Assembly (NCBI GenBank): GCA_002779045.1
Contig: PEXO01000263.1
Location: 1 to 19,070 of the forward strand
DNA from: Elusimicrobia bacterium CG08_land_8_20_14_0_20_59_10
GTDB taxonomy: Bacteria > Elusimicrobiota > Elusimicrobia > Elusimicrobiales > UBA9959
DNA: 19,070 bases
Direction: 5' to 3'
Under the pieces are notes generated by a model. The model had not been told where the DNA came from. It saw only the letters and a list, made by a program, of their open reading frames with translations, and did no database searches. Shown one piece after another: positions 1 to 6,917 of the stretch. The position numbers and the translations under genes were made by a program. How positions within the stretch are numbered: position 1 is the stretch's first letter; the number at the start of each line of letters is the position of its first letter.

Positions 1-363
1 TTTAATTTTCTGAATTATGAAAAGCGCTTTTCCATGCGCGGCCTGGCGGGGGGGGCCGGAGGGGCTTTCCTGATGGGTTTTGCCTTCGCGCTGGGCTGGT
101 CGCCGTGCATAGGGCCCATGCTGGGGGCCATCCTGGGCATGGCGGCGGTATCCGGCACAGCCGCCAAAGGCATGGCCCTTCTTCTGGCCTACTCCGCCGG
201 CCTGGCGGTCCCGCTCCTAGCCGCAGCCTTCCTGACGGCCCGGTTCTTTGCCTTCATCGCCCGCTATAAAAACGCGATGCGCTGGGTGGAGCTCACCGCT
301 GGCGTGATACTGATAATCCTCGGTGTCCTGCTGTTCCTCGATAAATTAATGTTCGTGGTCTGA
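1..363 (+). CDS. ccdA: CcdA-type cytochrome c biogenesis / thiol-disulfide transmembrane protein, C-terminal part
   Basis: The reading frame is open from base 1, so the gene begins outside the window; an internal ATG at 34 is unlikely to be the true start. The visible 120 residues are strongly hydrophobic. They contain a GWSPCIGPMLGAIL stretch near residues 31-44, the Pro-Cys-containing transmembrane signature of the CcdA/DsbD membrane domain, then a YSAGLAVPLL helix and a final helix (VILIILGVLLFL) ending near the stop. Family members carry electrons across the inner membrane from cytoplasmic thioredoxin to periplasmic thiol proteins, for example for cytochrome c maturation or thioredoxin-like partners. 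The redox cysteine in this half is present; the partner cysteine should lie upstream, outside the window. No rho-independent terminator is obvious in the 95 bp before the next gene. The family call is secure; the exact partner is unknown. Confidence 0.85.
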   Translation, partial: FNFLNYEKRFSMRGLAGGAGGAFLMGFAFALGWSPCIGPMLGAILGMAAVSGTAAKGMALLLAYSAGLAVPLLAAAFLTARFFAFIARYKNAMRWVELTAGVILIILGVLLFLDKLMFVV

Positions 364-446
364 CCGGCGCAGCAAGCCGCCCGGTCTGGGACAACTGGCC
401 CCGCTTTTATGCCCGTGCGGCCCCTGCACCCGGCCCTGCCGCCCTG

Positions 447-452
447 TATATT
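447..452 (+). promoter_or_regulatory. Putative -10 box (TATATT) of a leaderless promoter
   Basis: TATATT lies exactly 6 nt before the ATG at 459, and no purine-rich Shine-Dalgarno sequence precedes that ATG (the upstream bases are C/T-rich and then TATA-like). A -10 box at this distance puts the transcription start at or next to the ATG. No convincing -35 is visible about 17 bp upstream. The same arrangement occurs before 7471 and 9725 on the minus strand. Confidence 0.45.
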
Positions 453-458
453 TTATAT

Positions 459-1772
459 ATGCGAAACAGTAAGAGCTGCCTTTGCACTCTATTCTCCTTC
501 CTTATACTGCTATCCGCTTCCGGCTCATCTTTTGCTTTTGATTTTGACGGCTCCCGGATATCCGGCCTCAAGCCCTCTCTTGAAAACTCCGCCGCCGGGA
601 TCCCCGCCGTTCCCGCTCCCGCCGCTGAGCCCGGCCCGGAAGGCATCGCGGAATGGACGGTAATGGTTTTCATCAACGGCAAGAACGACCTGGCCGATTA
701 CGGTAAAAAAGACCTCAACGAAATGGAGGCCGTCGGCTCCGGCTCCAGGGTGAACATAGTGGCTGAACTGGGGCTGCTCAATAAGGGCGTTAAGCGCTAC
801 CTCGTAAAGAAAGACGGGGACACCGCGCGTATTTCCTCCCCGGCGGTCCAGGAGCTGGGCCGGCCGGATATGGGAGACTGGAAACACCTGGCGGAATTCG
901 CCGCCTGGGCAAAAGAGAAGTACCCGGCCCGGCGCTATATGCTGGTAATCTGGAACCACGGCTCCGGCTGGGTTTCCAACAAGGGCATCTCCTACGACGA
1001 TGAAACACATAACCATATCTCCACCCCGGAGCTGGGCCTGGCGATGAAAGCCATAGGCGGGGTGGATATACTTGCCATGGACGCCTGCCTGATGCAGATG
1101 GCCGAAGTAGCCTATGAAGTAAAAGACTTCGCGGAATTTATAGTGGCATCGGAGGAAACCGCGCCCGGCAATGGCTTTCCCTATAATCTTATGCTGCGCG
1201 GCCTGTCAAAATGCTATGACCGGCAAACGGGAGAGACCGCCGCGGCCCTGGTGAAAGAATATACCGCCTATTATAATAGCGGGAAAACCAAAACAAAGGC
1301 CACCCTCTCCGCGGTAAAGACCGCGGCGCTGCCGCAGCTGGCCCTGCTGACCGACGCCTGGGCCGCCGCTGCGCTGGCCTACCCGGATAAAAAGCTGCTG
1401 CGCAAAGCGTCCAATTCGGCCGCCTGCTATTTTGTGGATGAATACAAGGACCTGGCCGACCTGGCGGCCAAAGTTTCAGAAAAAACCAAAGACCCGGAAC
1501 TGACGGCAAAAGGCGCGGCCCTTATAAGCTATATCCGCGGGACCCTTGTTACGGCCAACGGGGCCACCAGCCAGATGTCCTCCGGCTCCAACGGTATTTC
1601 AATATATGTTTCCCGCGACGGCGCAAGCGAACGCTACAAAGCCCTGGCCTTCTCCGCCTCCACCCGCTGGGATGAATTCCTGGCCTCCCTGCCCCGCTAT
1701 GTGCCCCCGCCCCCGCACCACGACCCGAACCCCTTCGACCCCGATAACTTCATAAACCCCTTCCGGCATTAA
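459..1772 (+). CDS. Secreted clostripain-family (C11) cysteine peptidase
   Basis: This 437-residue protein begins with a signal peptide (basic MRNSK, hydrophobic core about residues 8-20, probable cleavage after SSFA at 26). A linker rich in Ala and Pro (about 43-61) follows, then the peptidase C11 domain. The domain starts at WTVMVFINGKNDL (66-78) and carries the catalytic His167 in WNHGSGW and Cys210 in MDACLMQ. Asp208, two residues before the cysteine, corresponds to the aspartate that lines the S1 pocket in clostripain and PmC11, so cleavage after Arg or Lys is predicted. The C-terminus is Pro/His/Asp-rich. Homologues are usually made as zymogens and activated by self-cleavage; I cannot locate such a site here. 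It is probably periplasmic or secreted. It has its own promoter-like sequence and faces pyrE tail to tail. A second, more divergent paralogue lies at 9811-11238. Confidence 0.88.
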   Translation: MRNSKSCLCTLFSFLILLSASGSSFAFDFDGSRISGLKPSLENSAAGIPAVPAPAAEPGPEGIAEWTVMVFINGKNDLADYGKKDLNEMEAVGSGSRVNIVAELGLLNKGVKRYLVKKDGDTARISSPAVQELGRPDMGDWKHLAEFAAWAKEKYPARRYMLVIWNHGSGWVSNKGISYDDETHNHISTPELGLAMKAIGGVDILAMDACLMQMAEVAYEVKDFAEFIVASEETAPGNGFPYNLMLRGLSKCYDRQTGETAAALVKEYTAYYNSGKTKTKATLSAVKTAALPQLALLTDAWAAAALAYPDKKLLRKASNSAACYFVDEYKDLADLAAKVSEKTKDPELTAKGAALISYIRGTLVTANGATSQMSSGSNGISIYVSRDGASERYKALAFSASTRWDEFLASLPRYVPPPPHHDPNPFDPDNFINPFRH

Positions 1773-1785
1773 CACGGTCCTTCCA

Positions 1786-1908
1786 CGGTGTCAGGCACTG
1801 ATACGACAACTTCGCATGAATTGGCCGCTTGGTTCAGAATCCGGAGAAACCCATGAATTTATGGCCGTAAAGAATTTGCGTGAATTAATTGATGAAAGAA
1901 ATCAATAA
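1786..1908 (+). mobile_element. Possible decayed remnant of a REP-associated (Y1/RAYT-type) transposon end
   Basis: This stretch is visibly AT-richer than the surrounding genes. It begins with GGTGTCAGGCACTG (1787-1800), a sequence type I associate with the repeats flanking Y1 tyrosine transposase genes. A short open frame follows from ATG 1816 to TAA 1908 (30 residues) with a PLGSE stretch at residues 4-8, reminiscent of the C-terminal part of RAYT-type transposases. No catalytic HUH or tyrosine motif remains. It could equally be unrelated intergenic sequence. The rest of the gap up to the terminator holds a small perfect palindrome, GGGATAATATCCC (1929-1941), and nothing else recognisable. 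Confidence 0.25.
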
Positions 1909-1985
1909 TCGCGGGTTAAACTGCAGGTGGGATAATATCCCCTATGTTCATGCAATTTACAGAAATTCCCCAGGACGGCGTCGGT

Positions 1986-2033
1986 AAAAAAGGGGACAGG
2001 CTGCATTTTTAAAAAGCAGCCTGCCCCCTTTTT
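1986..2033. terminator. Near-perfect palindrome, probable bidirectional rho-independent terminator between the C11 peptidase gene and pyrE
   Basis: The arms at 1987-2004 and 2016-2033 (AAAAAGGGGACAGGCTGC and its partner GCAGCCTG-CCCCC-TTTTT) pair over 18 positions with one mismatch (1996/2024). The intervening A-TTTTT-AAAAA can pair further. Each strand ends in a T run: five or more Ts after the plus-strand hairpin, and six on the minus strand directly after the pyrE stop. This suits the convergent arrangement of the C11 gene (+) and pyrE (-). The GGGGACAGGCTGC core also resembles dispersed palindromes found near REP-type transposases, so it may be a mobile repeat serving as a terminator. Confidence 0.7.
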
Positions 2034-2035
2034 CC

Positions 2036-2611
2036 TTACTTTAGCTTGCGGGAACCGGGTTTTATCAGGGGGAGGCCGGATCTGCAGAGGGGGCAGTCCG
2101 GCGGCTGGTACAGGGTAAGGTCCAGGTTCAGCAGGCTTACCGACAAGAAAGGCAGCGTTTTATTGCCCATGCGGTTTATAACCGACATAGCGCCTATGAC
2201 CTCAGCGCCGCAGGCCTTCACCACCGCCGCCGTCTCCAGCGTGGACTTACCGGTGGTAAAAACGTCCTCAACGATGATCACCCGCGCGCCCGGCTTGAGC
2301 GTAAAGCCGCGCCGCAGGGTCATAATATTGTTCTCGCGCTCGGTAAAGATAAAATCCACGCCCAGCGCCCGCGCCGCTTCATGCCCGATGATAAGCCCGC
2401 CCATGGCCGGCGAGAGCGCCACCTCCGGCTCGGCGCCCTGCCACAGGGACGCCAGGGAGGCGCCCATCTCACCCGCCCAGAAAGGGTTCTTCAGCGCCTG
2501 GGCGCACTGCACGTAGCTAGGGCTGTGCATTCCGGAAGAAAGCAGAAAATGCCCCTCCAGGAAGGCCCCGGACTCCGACAGGTATTCCCTTAGCTCCGCC
2601 TCTTTTATCAT
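2036..2611 (-). CDS. pyrE: Orotate phosphoribosyltransferase
   Basis: PyrE joins orotate to PRPP to give OMP, the fifth step of UMP synthesis, in the cytoplasm. The 191-residue protein has the PRPP-binding signature VIIVEDVFTTGKST (about 111-124) and a substrate-loop segment FTERENN (about 89-95). Its N-terminus (LREYLSESGAFLEGHFLLSSG) is typical of the family. The C-terminus contains a CPLCRSG motif (about 174-180) resembling the Cys-pair variant seen in some thermophile and deep-branching PyrE proteins; whether it binds metal is unknown. The start codon overlaps the stop of pyrF by 4 bp (ATGA), indicating translational coupling. It is the last gene of the pyr cluster, ending directly at a bidirectional terminator. 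Confidence 0.95.
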   Translation of the reverse strand: MIKEAELREYLSESGAFLEGHFLLSSGMHSPSYVQCAQALKNPFWAGEMGASLASLWQGAEPEVALSPAMGGLIIGHEAARALGVDFIFTERENNIMTLRRGFTLKPGARVIIVEDVFTTGKSTLETAAVVKACGAEVIGAMSVINRMGNKTLPFLSVSLLNLDLTLYQPPDCPLCRSGLPLIKPGSRKLK

Positions 2612-3285
2612 TTCAGGTCCCCGAGTATGGCCGCCGCGGCCGCGGCCGGGTCCTCCGCCGCGATTATGGGCCTGCCCACCACTATAAAATCCGAACCCGC
2701 TTCCCTGGCCCGGACCGGCGTCACGGCGCGCTTCTGGTCGTCGCCCAGCGCGGCCGGCCTTATGCCGGGAGTTATCAGCTTCAGCTTTGACCCGTGCACG
2801 GCCTTCAGGCGATGCACCTCCAGCGGCGAGCAGACCACGCCGTCGGCCCCGTTGGCAAGGCCCATGGCCGCCAGCAGCTTCACCGTCTTGTCTATGCCGC
2901 CGCGGAAACCCACGCTGAAAAGATTATATTCGTTAAAGCTGGTCAGTATGGTTATTCCCCACAGCTTCGGGCGGTTCTCAAGCTCCGCACAGGCCTTGAA
3001 CATTTCCGCCCCGCCGGAGAGATGAAGCGAAACCGAATAAACGCCCAGCTTCGCGGCATTCCTCACGGCGCTCCTGACGGTGTTGGGGATATCGTGGAAT
3101 TTAAGGTCCAGGAACACTTTCCCGCCGTGCTTGTGCACCAGGTCCACGGCCGCCGGACCCTCGGCGGTAAAAAGGGCCGGACCTACTTTGTAGTATTTAA
3201 CGGCGCCGCCGAGCTTTTCCAGCAAAGCGCCCGCAGCAGCCAGGCTGCCGGTATCCAAAGCCACAATAAGTTCCGTTTTAGCCAT
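2608..3285 (-). CDS. pyrF: Orotidine 5'-phosphate decarboxylase
   Basis: PyrF decarboxylates OMP to UMP, the last step of the de novo pyrimidine pathway. The 225-residue protein is of normal length for the bacterial type. It shows the substrate-binding IVALDTG near the N-terminus (Asp11), Lys33 in YYKVGPALF, and the catalytic array DLKFHDIPNTV with Asp60, Lys62 and Asp65. The phosphate-binding end of the barrel is seen as TPGIRP and later VVGRPI. It overlaps pyrE by 4 bp and is separated from pyrD by 101 bp that hold an inserted palindrome. There is no strong Shine-Dalgarno before its ATG; a TATAAT (3299-3304) lies 13 nt upstream, so it may also have its own short-leader promoter. Confidence 0.96.
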   Translation of the reverse strand: MAKTELIVALDTGSLAAAGALLEKLGGAVKYYKVGPALFTAEGPAAVDLVHKHGGKVFLDLKFHDIPNTVRSAVRNAAKLGVYSVSLHLSGGAEMFKACAELENRPKLWGITILTSFNEYNLFSVGFRGGIDKTVKLLAAMGLANGADGVVCSPLEVHRLKAVHGSKLKLITPGIRPAALGDDQKRAVTPVRAREAGSDFIVVGRPIIAAEDPAAAAAAILGDLK

Positions 3286-3298
3286 AGGTTATACGGAA

Positions 3299-3304
3299 AT
3301 TATA
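3299..3304 (-). promoter_or_regulatory. Possible -10 box (TATAAT) in front of pyrF
   Basis: A consensus TATAAT on the minus strand ends 13 nt before the pyrF ATG and would give a leader of about 6 nt. No convincing -35 is seen at 16-18 bp. It would allow pyrFE to be transcribed separately from pyrCD. The box lies in the AT-rich gap next to the inserted palindrome, so chance occurrence is possible. Confidence 0.3.
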
Positions 3305-3340
3305 ACTGTTTTGGGCGGCGGACACTATTTTATCAGGGAC

Positions 3341-3412
3341 GGGGAGCGCCGTTCGTGACACAATACCTATTTCCCCGAATTAAGTATTATGTCACCGGAT
3401 TAGGGGAGCGCC
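3341..3412. repeat. 52-bp palindromic insertion with 10-bp target-site duplication at the end of pyrD
   Basis: The 10-mer GGGGAGCGCC occurs at 3341-3350 and again at 3403-3412. Between them lies a 52-bp segment whose core (3355-3395) is an inverted repeat: GTGACACAATAC at one end and GTATTATGTCAC at the other, 12 bp with one mismatch that becomes a G-U pair on the minus strand. Perfect flanking repeats around a palindrome are what a small non-autonomous mobile element leaves behind. The element supplies the present pyrD stop codon. Confidence 0.7.
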
Positions 3413-4436
3413 AGTGGGAGCGCTCCAGGTATTTGAGGATCTCTTTTACAAGGAAAGGGCCTTCGTAGATAAGGCCGGAATAGATCTGCACCAGGTCCGC
3501 GCCAAGCTTCAGTTTTTCCAGGGCGCCGGGACCGTCGAAGATGCCGCCGGAGCCTATTATCGGGATGCGGCCTTTTGCAAGCGACACCACTCGCGCCAGC
3601 ACGGCATTGGACTGGGCCTTCAGCGGCAGCCCGCTCAGGCCGCCATCGCAGGAGCGCCAATACTCCGGTACCGCGTCGCGTTTCACGGTGGTATTAGTGC
3701 TGATAAGGCCGAAACCGAGCTCCACCGCCAGGGCCACCACGCTCTCTATACCGGCATCTTCAAGGTCCGGGGCCACTTTGACAAAGAACGGTTTTATCTT
3801 TTTCTGCCCGGCCGCATAGGAAAGCATGGGCTCAACCAGCCGGCGCAGCTTTTCCGAACCGTGCAGCGTGCGCAGCTGCAGGGTATTGGGCGAGCTTATA
3901 TTTACGGCGAAGTAGTCGCCGGAAGGATACATTACCTTCAGGGTTTCCAGGTAGTTCTGCGGCGCCTGCTCCATGGAACAGTCGGCGTTCTTGCCCAGGC
4001 TTATGCCCACGGGAATTCCCAGCGGCAGCAGGCGCTCCAGCGAGCGGGCCGCCTCCCAGGCGCCGACATTGTTGAAGCCCATGCGGTTTATAATGGCTTT
4101 ATCGTCGTGCAGCCTGAAAACGCGCGGCTTGGGATTGCCCGGCTGCGGGCGCAGGGTAACGGTGCCCAGCTCAAGAAAACCGAAGCCCAGCCCGGCCAGG
4201 ATGCGGGCGGCCTCGCAGTTCTTGTCGAAGCCGGCCGCCAGCCCCACCGGGTTCCTGAACTTCAGCCCCGCGGCCGTAACCGGGAAATTCCTGGCCTTGG
4301 CCAACAGGGCCACCAGGGAGTTCAGCATCTCCAGGCTTTGCGCGGCGCGCGCGCCTTTTATTACGGCGTCATGCACGGTCTCGGGATTGAAATTAAAAAG
4401 TATACGGCGGATAAGCCTGCGGTAGATGAAACCCAT
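3387..4436 (-). CDS. pyrD: Dihydroorotate dehydrogenase (quinone), class 2
   Basis: PyrD oxidises dihydroorotate to orotate with FMN. Class 2 enzymes pass the electrons to membrane quinones. The 349-residue length, the N-terminal amphipathic extension (MGFIYRRLIRRILFNFNPE), the segment VGLAAGFDKN (64-73) and the catalytic-serine motif NISSPNT (179-185) all indicate class 2. The FMN-phosphate loop IIGSGGIF and a C-terminal LVQIYSGLIYEGP follow. No pyrK-like partner lies nearby, as expected for class 2. The final residues (PVT and most of NP) and the TAA stop are encoded by an inserted palindromic element. Reading across the flanking duplication restores an alternative ending, SLIK then TAG, of the same length. 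The gap to pyrC (129 bp) contains imperfect tandem repeats. Confidence 0.95.
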   Translation of the reverse strand: MGFIYRRLIRRILFNFNPETVHDAVIKGARAAQSLEMLNSLVALLAKARNFPVTAAGLKFRNPVGLAAGFDKNCEAARILAGLGFGFLELGTVTLRPQPGNPKPRVFRLHDDKAIINRMGFNNVGAWEAARSLERLLPLGIPVGISLGKNADCSMEQAPQNYLETLKVMYPSGDYFAVNISSPNTLQLRTLHGSEKLRRLVEPMLSYAAGQKKIKPFFVKVAPDLEDAGIESVVALAVELGFGLISTNTTVKRDAVPEYWRSCDGGLSGLPLKAQSNAVLARVVSLAKGRIPIIGSGGIFDGPGALEKLKLGADLVQIYSGLIYEGPFLVKEILKYLERSHWRSPNPVT

Positions 4437-4475
4437 GGTTGCCTTAAATATGCTGCTTTAAATACCCGATATTCC

Positions 4476-4556
4476 AGGCCGTCTGAAACGCATAGGCCGC
4501 CTGATACGCATAGCGCCTGTTGCGGCACCGGCATGGCCTTGCGCCTGTTGCGGCAC
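4476..4556. repeat. Imperfect tandem repeats in the pyrC-pyrD gap
   Basis: Two adjacent 18-bp units (4476-4493 and 4494-4511) share AGGCCGYCTGAWACGCAT. They are followed directly by two exact copies of GCGCCTGTTGCGGCAC (4513-4528 and 4541-4556) at a 28-bp spacing. The rest of the 129-bp gap contains an AT-rich stretch just before the pyrD ATG with only a weak AAGG Shine-Dalgarno. No coding function is apparent. It looks like a small minisatellite generated by slippage, or leftovers of an inserted repeat. Confidence 0.55.
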
Positions 4557-4565
4557 AGACATAGT

Positions 4566-5852
4566 CTAGCAAAACTGCGGCCTGCCGTAGCGGAAGATAA
4601 AACGCCCGCCGGCGATAACGGCCACGGGCCAGCCTTTGAGGCTGCGGCCCTTAAAGGGGGAATTCTCAGAAAGGGAAAAGAATTTCCTGGGCACGCGGCG
4701 GGCGCGGCGCGGGTCCAGCACCGTAATATCGGCGTCGAAGCCCGGGGCCAGGCCGCCCTTGCGGGAAAGCCCCAACAGGCGCGCGGGGTTAGCGGACAGC
4801 AGCCGCGCCAGGCGCAGTTTCGGAACACCGCGCTTTAGCGCCAGCTCCGTAACGCACAGCGGCGCCAGGGTTTCAAGCCCGATAATGCCGAAGGGCGCCG
4901 CCAGGAACCCCTTCGCCTTGAGGCGGCGCTCATGCGGGGCGTGGTCGGTGGCTATCGCGTCTATGGTACCGTCGGCAAGGGCCTCCAGCACGGCCTCGCG
5001 GTCCGCCGGGGAGCGCAGCGGCGGCTTCATTTTAAAATCCGCGTTGCCCGGCTTAATATCCCGGTCCGTGAGCGTGAAATAATGCGGGCAGGTCTCGCCC
5101 GTCACCGGCAGGCCGCAAGCTTTGGCCGCGCGCAGCGCCCCCACCGAGGCGGCGAGGCTCAAATGCTGCAAATGCACCGGGCCGCAGGCCGCAGCCGCGT
5201 AAATATCGCGCAGCACGGCAAAGAACTCGGCCTCGGGTGGGATGGCGGGAAAGCGGCGCGCCGCCGGGGAACCGGCATTGACCAGGCCGCGTCCCGTTAT
5301 GGAAAAGAATTCCGGGTGGTCCAGCAGCGGCCGCCTGGCGGCGGCGGCTTTTACCGCGCCGGCGAACACCGCGAAGTCCTCCGGACTGGAGCCGTCGTCC
5401 GTAAAAGCCCGGGCGCCGGCTTTCTTAAGCGCCTTGAAATCCGACAATTTCTTCCCGGCGCGTCCGGCCGTTATCGCCGCCGCAAAGAACACGTTCACCG
5501 GCAGCGCCCGCGCGCGCGCCGCATATTTTTCCAGCAGCGCCGGCGCGGCCATCGGCGGGCTGGTATTGGGCATCAGCAGCATGGAGGTAACGCCGCCGGC
5601 GGCGGCGGCGGCGGCGGCGCTTGCAAGCGTTTCCGACTTTTCCGCGCCGGGCTCGCGCGCATGCACGTGCATGTCCACCAGGCCGGGCAGAACCCACATG
5701 CCGCCGGCGTCGAAGCTCTCGCAGCCCGCCGGCGCTTTCAGCAAAACGCCGGAGCGCGCGATCCTGCCGCCTTCCGTAAGAAGGTCCCTTTTCGCCTCCG
5801 AACCGGAGACGGGATCAATTATCAGTCCGTTTTTCAGCAGCAGGCGGCGCAT
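4566..5852 (-). CDS. pyrC: Dihydroorotase, type I
   Basis: PyrC reversibly closes carbamoyl aspartate to dihydroorotate, the third step of UMP synthesis. From the ATG at 5852 the protein has 428 residues and begins MRRLLLKNGLIID, the usual amidohydrolase N-terminus. An upstream in-frame ATG at 5915 would add 21 residues without family resemblance, so I prefer 5852. The motif DMHVHAREPG (60-69) gives the metal ligands His62 and His64 and a substrate-binding Arg66. MPNTSP, FTDDGSSPED, a His in LLDHPEF, a His in HLQHLS and the catalytic Asp in ATDHAPH follow in order. A run of eight alanines comes from a GCC/GGC microsatellite (about 5591-5620). The start overlaps the end of the upstream membrane-protein gene by 38 bp. 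Confidence 0.94.
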   Translation of the reverse strand: MRRLLLKNGLIIDPVSGSEAKRDLLTEGGRIARSGVLLKAPAGCESFDAGGMWVLPGLVDMHVHAREPGAEKSETLASAAAAAAAGGVTSMLLMPNTSPPMAAPALLEKYAARARALPVNVFFAAAITAGRAGKKLSDFKALKKAGARAFTDDGSSPEDFAVFAGAVKAAAARRPLLDHPEFFSITGRGLVNAGSPAARRFPAIPPEAEFFAVLRDIYAAAACGPVHLQHLSLAASVGALRAAKACGLPVTGETCPHYFTLTDRDIKPGNADFKMKPPLRSPADREAVLEALADGTIDAIATDHAPHERRLKAKGFLAAPFGIIGLETLAPLCVTELALKRGVPKLRLARLLSANPARLLGLSRKGGLAPGFDADITVLDPRRARRVPRKFFSLSENSPFKGRSLKGWPVAVIAGGRFIFRYGRPQFC

Positions 5853-6522
5853 TATTGGGGTTTTGTACCGGCAGGATAAGACCCGTAGCCGCCGGCAGCC
5901 CGGGGGGCAGCTCAAGGGTCACCGTACGAACGCCGAAAGAGCCCGGATTTTCCCTGTAAGCCAGCAGTTGGAAAGAAGCGACGGTAAGAAGCGCCACCCA
6001 GGCCAGGTGCAGCGCTTTGCGGCCAAAGAACAACTGGCCAGCCCTGGCCAACACACCCAGCAGGAGGGCGCCGCCCATAAAAGAGTGCGGTATCATCACC
6101 TGGCGGAATACCTCCTCGTTCACGCGGCCGGCCGTCATCAGGTACAGAACGCCGGTCATCGCCATCAAAAGCAGGAAAACCACCTGCCAGGACCGGCCCC
6201 TCTCCCCGGCAGCGTGCTGCATAAGCCGGCTCAGGCCCGCCGCGGCAAAAAGGCAGGAAGAAGCGATGAAGATATAGAATCCCTTGCGCGCGGCCAGTGC
6301 CTGCGCCAGACCGTCAAAACTCCAGCCGCCAAGAAGAGCCAGGATAACGCAGATACAGGCGCCTCCCCCAAGGATGAGGGCGAAGGGCCCCGCCAGCCCG
6401 GCCTTATGGCCGGGTTTTTTTATAAGATAGGCTTCAGCCGCGCCTAACAGCAGCAGCGAGGCGCCTTGTATGGAATGAACCAGCGTGGAGACCCGCGCGA
6501 AGTTGTCAAAATCTATAGCCAT
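5815..6522 (-). CDS. Six-TM integral membrane protein of unknown function
   Basis: I do not recognise this 235-residue family. Hydrophobic segments lie at about 16-35, 45-66, 80-99, 112-131, 146-166 and 170-188, with a soluble Pro/Asn-rich C-terminal tail. Two helices begin with a similar motif: HSIQGASLLLLG at 16-27 and HSFMGGALLLG at 146-156. His16 and His146 therefore occupy equivalent positions and could bind haem or a metal, but this is inference. An AAGGGG Shine-Dalgarno precedes the ATG at a normal distance. The gene overlaps the upstream single-TM protein gene by 10 bp and pyrC by 38 bp, so it is translationally embedded in the cluster. A link to pyrimidine synthesis is not evident; a redox or quinone-related role beside PyrD and the nitroreductase is possible but unproven. 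Confidence 0.8.
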   Translation of the reverse strand: MAIDFDNFARVSTLVHSIQGASLLLLGAAEAYLIKKPGHKAGLAGPFALILGGGACICVILALLGGWSFDGLAQALAARKGFYIFIASSCLFAAAGLSRLMQHAAGERGRSWQVVFLLLMAMTGVLYLMTAGRVNEEVFRQVMIPHSFMGGALLLGVLARAGQLFFGRKALHLAWVALLTVASFQLLAYRENPGSFGVRTVTLELPPGLPAATGLILPVQNPNNAPPAAEKRTDN

Positions 6523-6917
6523 TTGTTTTTTCCCCTTTTCCCGCCTCTCAGGTAAATATAAAGACAGGCGATACCCCCGAATACAAAGAAAAGCCAGAGG
6601 GGGCTGGACAGAGTTCCGGCCTCCGGCGGCGCGGCCTCGACAGAGTCCGCCGCGGACGCAACTGCTGGAGCGGCCGGCGAAACCGCGGGGGTATCCGGTA
6701 TTTTCACGGAGATCTTTTGGGGGGCAGGTTTTTTTACGACAGGTTTTTTTACGGTCGGAGCCGGGGCGCTTTCAGGAGCGCGCGAAGCCGCGAGAAAAGG
6801 GGAAACCGGCGCCGGGGAAGCCCTGCAAACATCTGAACCATCGGAACAATCCCCGGCGGCGAAGACCGGGACGGAGAGAAGAGCGGCGGTCAGCAGGGAG
6901 AACAAAACGTTTTTCAT
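6513..6917 (-). CDS. Exported single-TM protein with Pro/Ala/Lys-rich linker, function unknown
   Basis: The 134-residue protein has a signal peptide (MKNVLFSLLTAALLSVPVFA, cleavage about 20-21). A short mature segment with two cysteines (Cys24, Cys31) that could form a disulfide follows. Next is a low-complexity linker (about 34-100) including the VKKPVVKKP repeat, then one transmembrane helix (about 106-123) and a basic tail (RGGKRGKNKWL). The predicted topology is a periplasmic N-terminus with a cytoplasmic tail. The linker resembles the periplasm-spanning region of TonB-like proteins in composition only, and no TonB domain is present. It overlaps the nitroreductase stop by 4 bp (ATGA) and the next gene by 10 bp, so all three are probably co-translated. 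No homology-based function can be given. Confidence 0.78.
   Translation of the reverse strand: MKNVLFSLLTAALLSVPVFAAGDCSDGSDVCRASPAPVSPFLAASRAPESAPAPTVKKPVVKKPAPQKISVKIPDTPAVSPAAPAVASAADSVEAAPPEAGTLSSPLWLFFVFGGIACLYIYLRGGKRGKNKWL

Noticed and set aside
364..446. Possible terminator after the CcdA-type gene.
   Set aside because: GC-rich and partly self-complementary, but no stable stem followed by a T run.
4478..4487. GCCGTCTGAA, identical to the 10-bp Neisseria DNA uptake sequence.
   Set aside because: A single copy seen in 19 kb, inside a local repeat, and nothing else points to Neisseriaceae; chance is enough.
3414..4838. 474-codon plus-strand open frame.
   Set aside because: It is the antisense shadow of pyrD and the end of pyrC, with no recognisable domain and biased composition.
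5853..5915. Longer pyrC start at 5915.
   Set aside because: The added 21 residues lie fully within the upstream membrane-protein gene and are not dihydroorotase-like.
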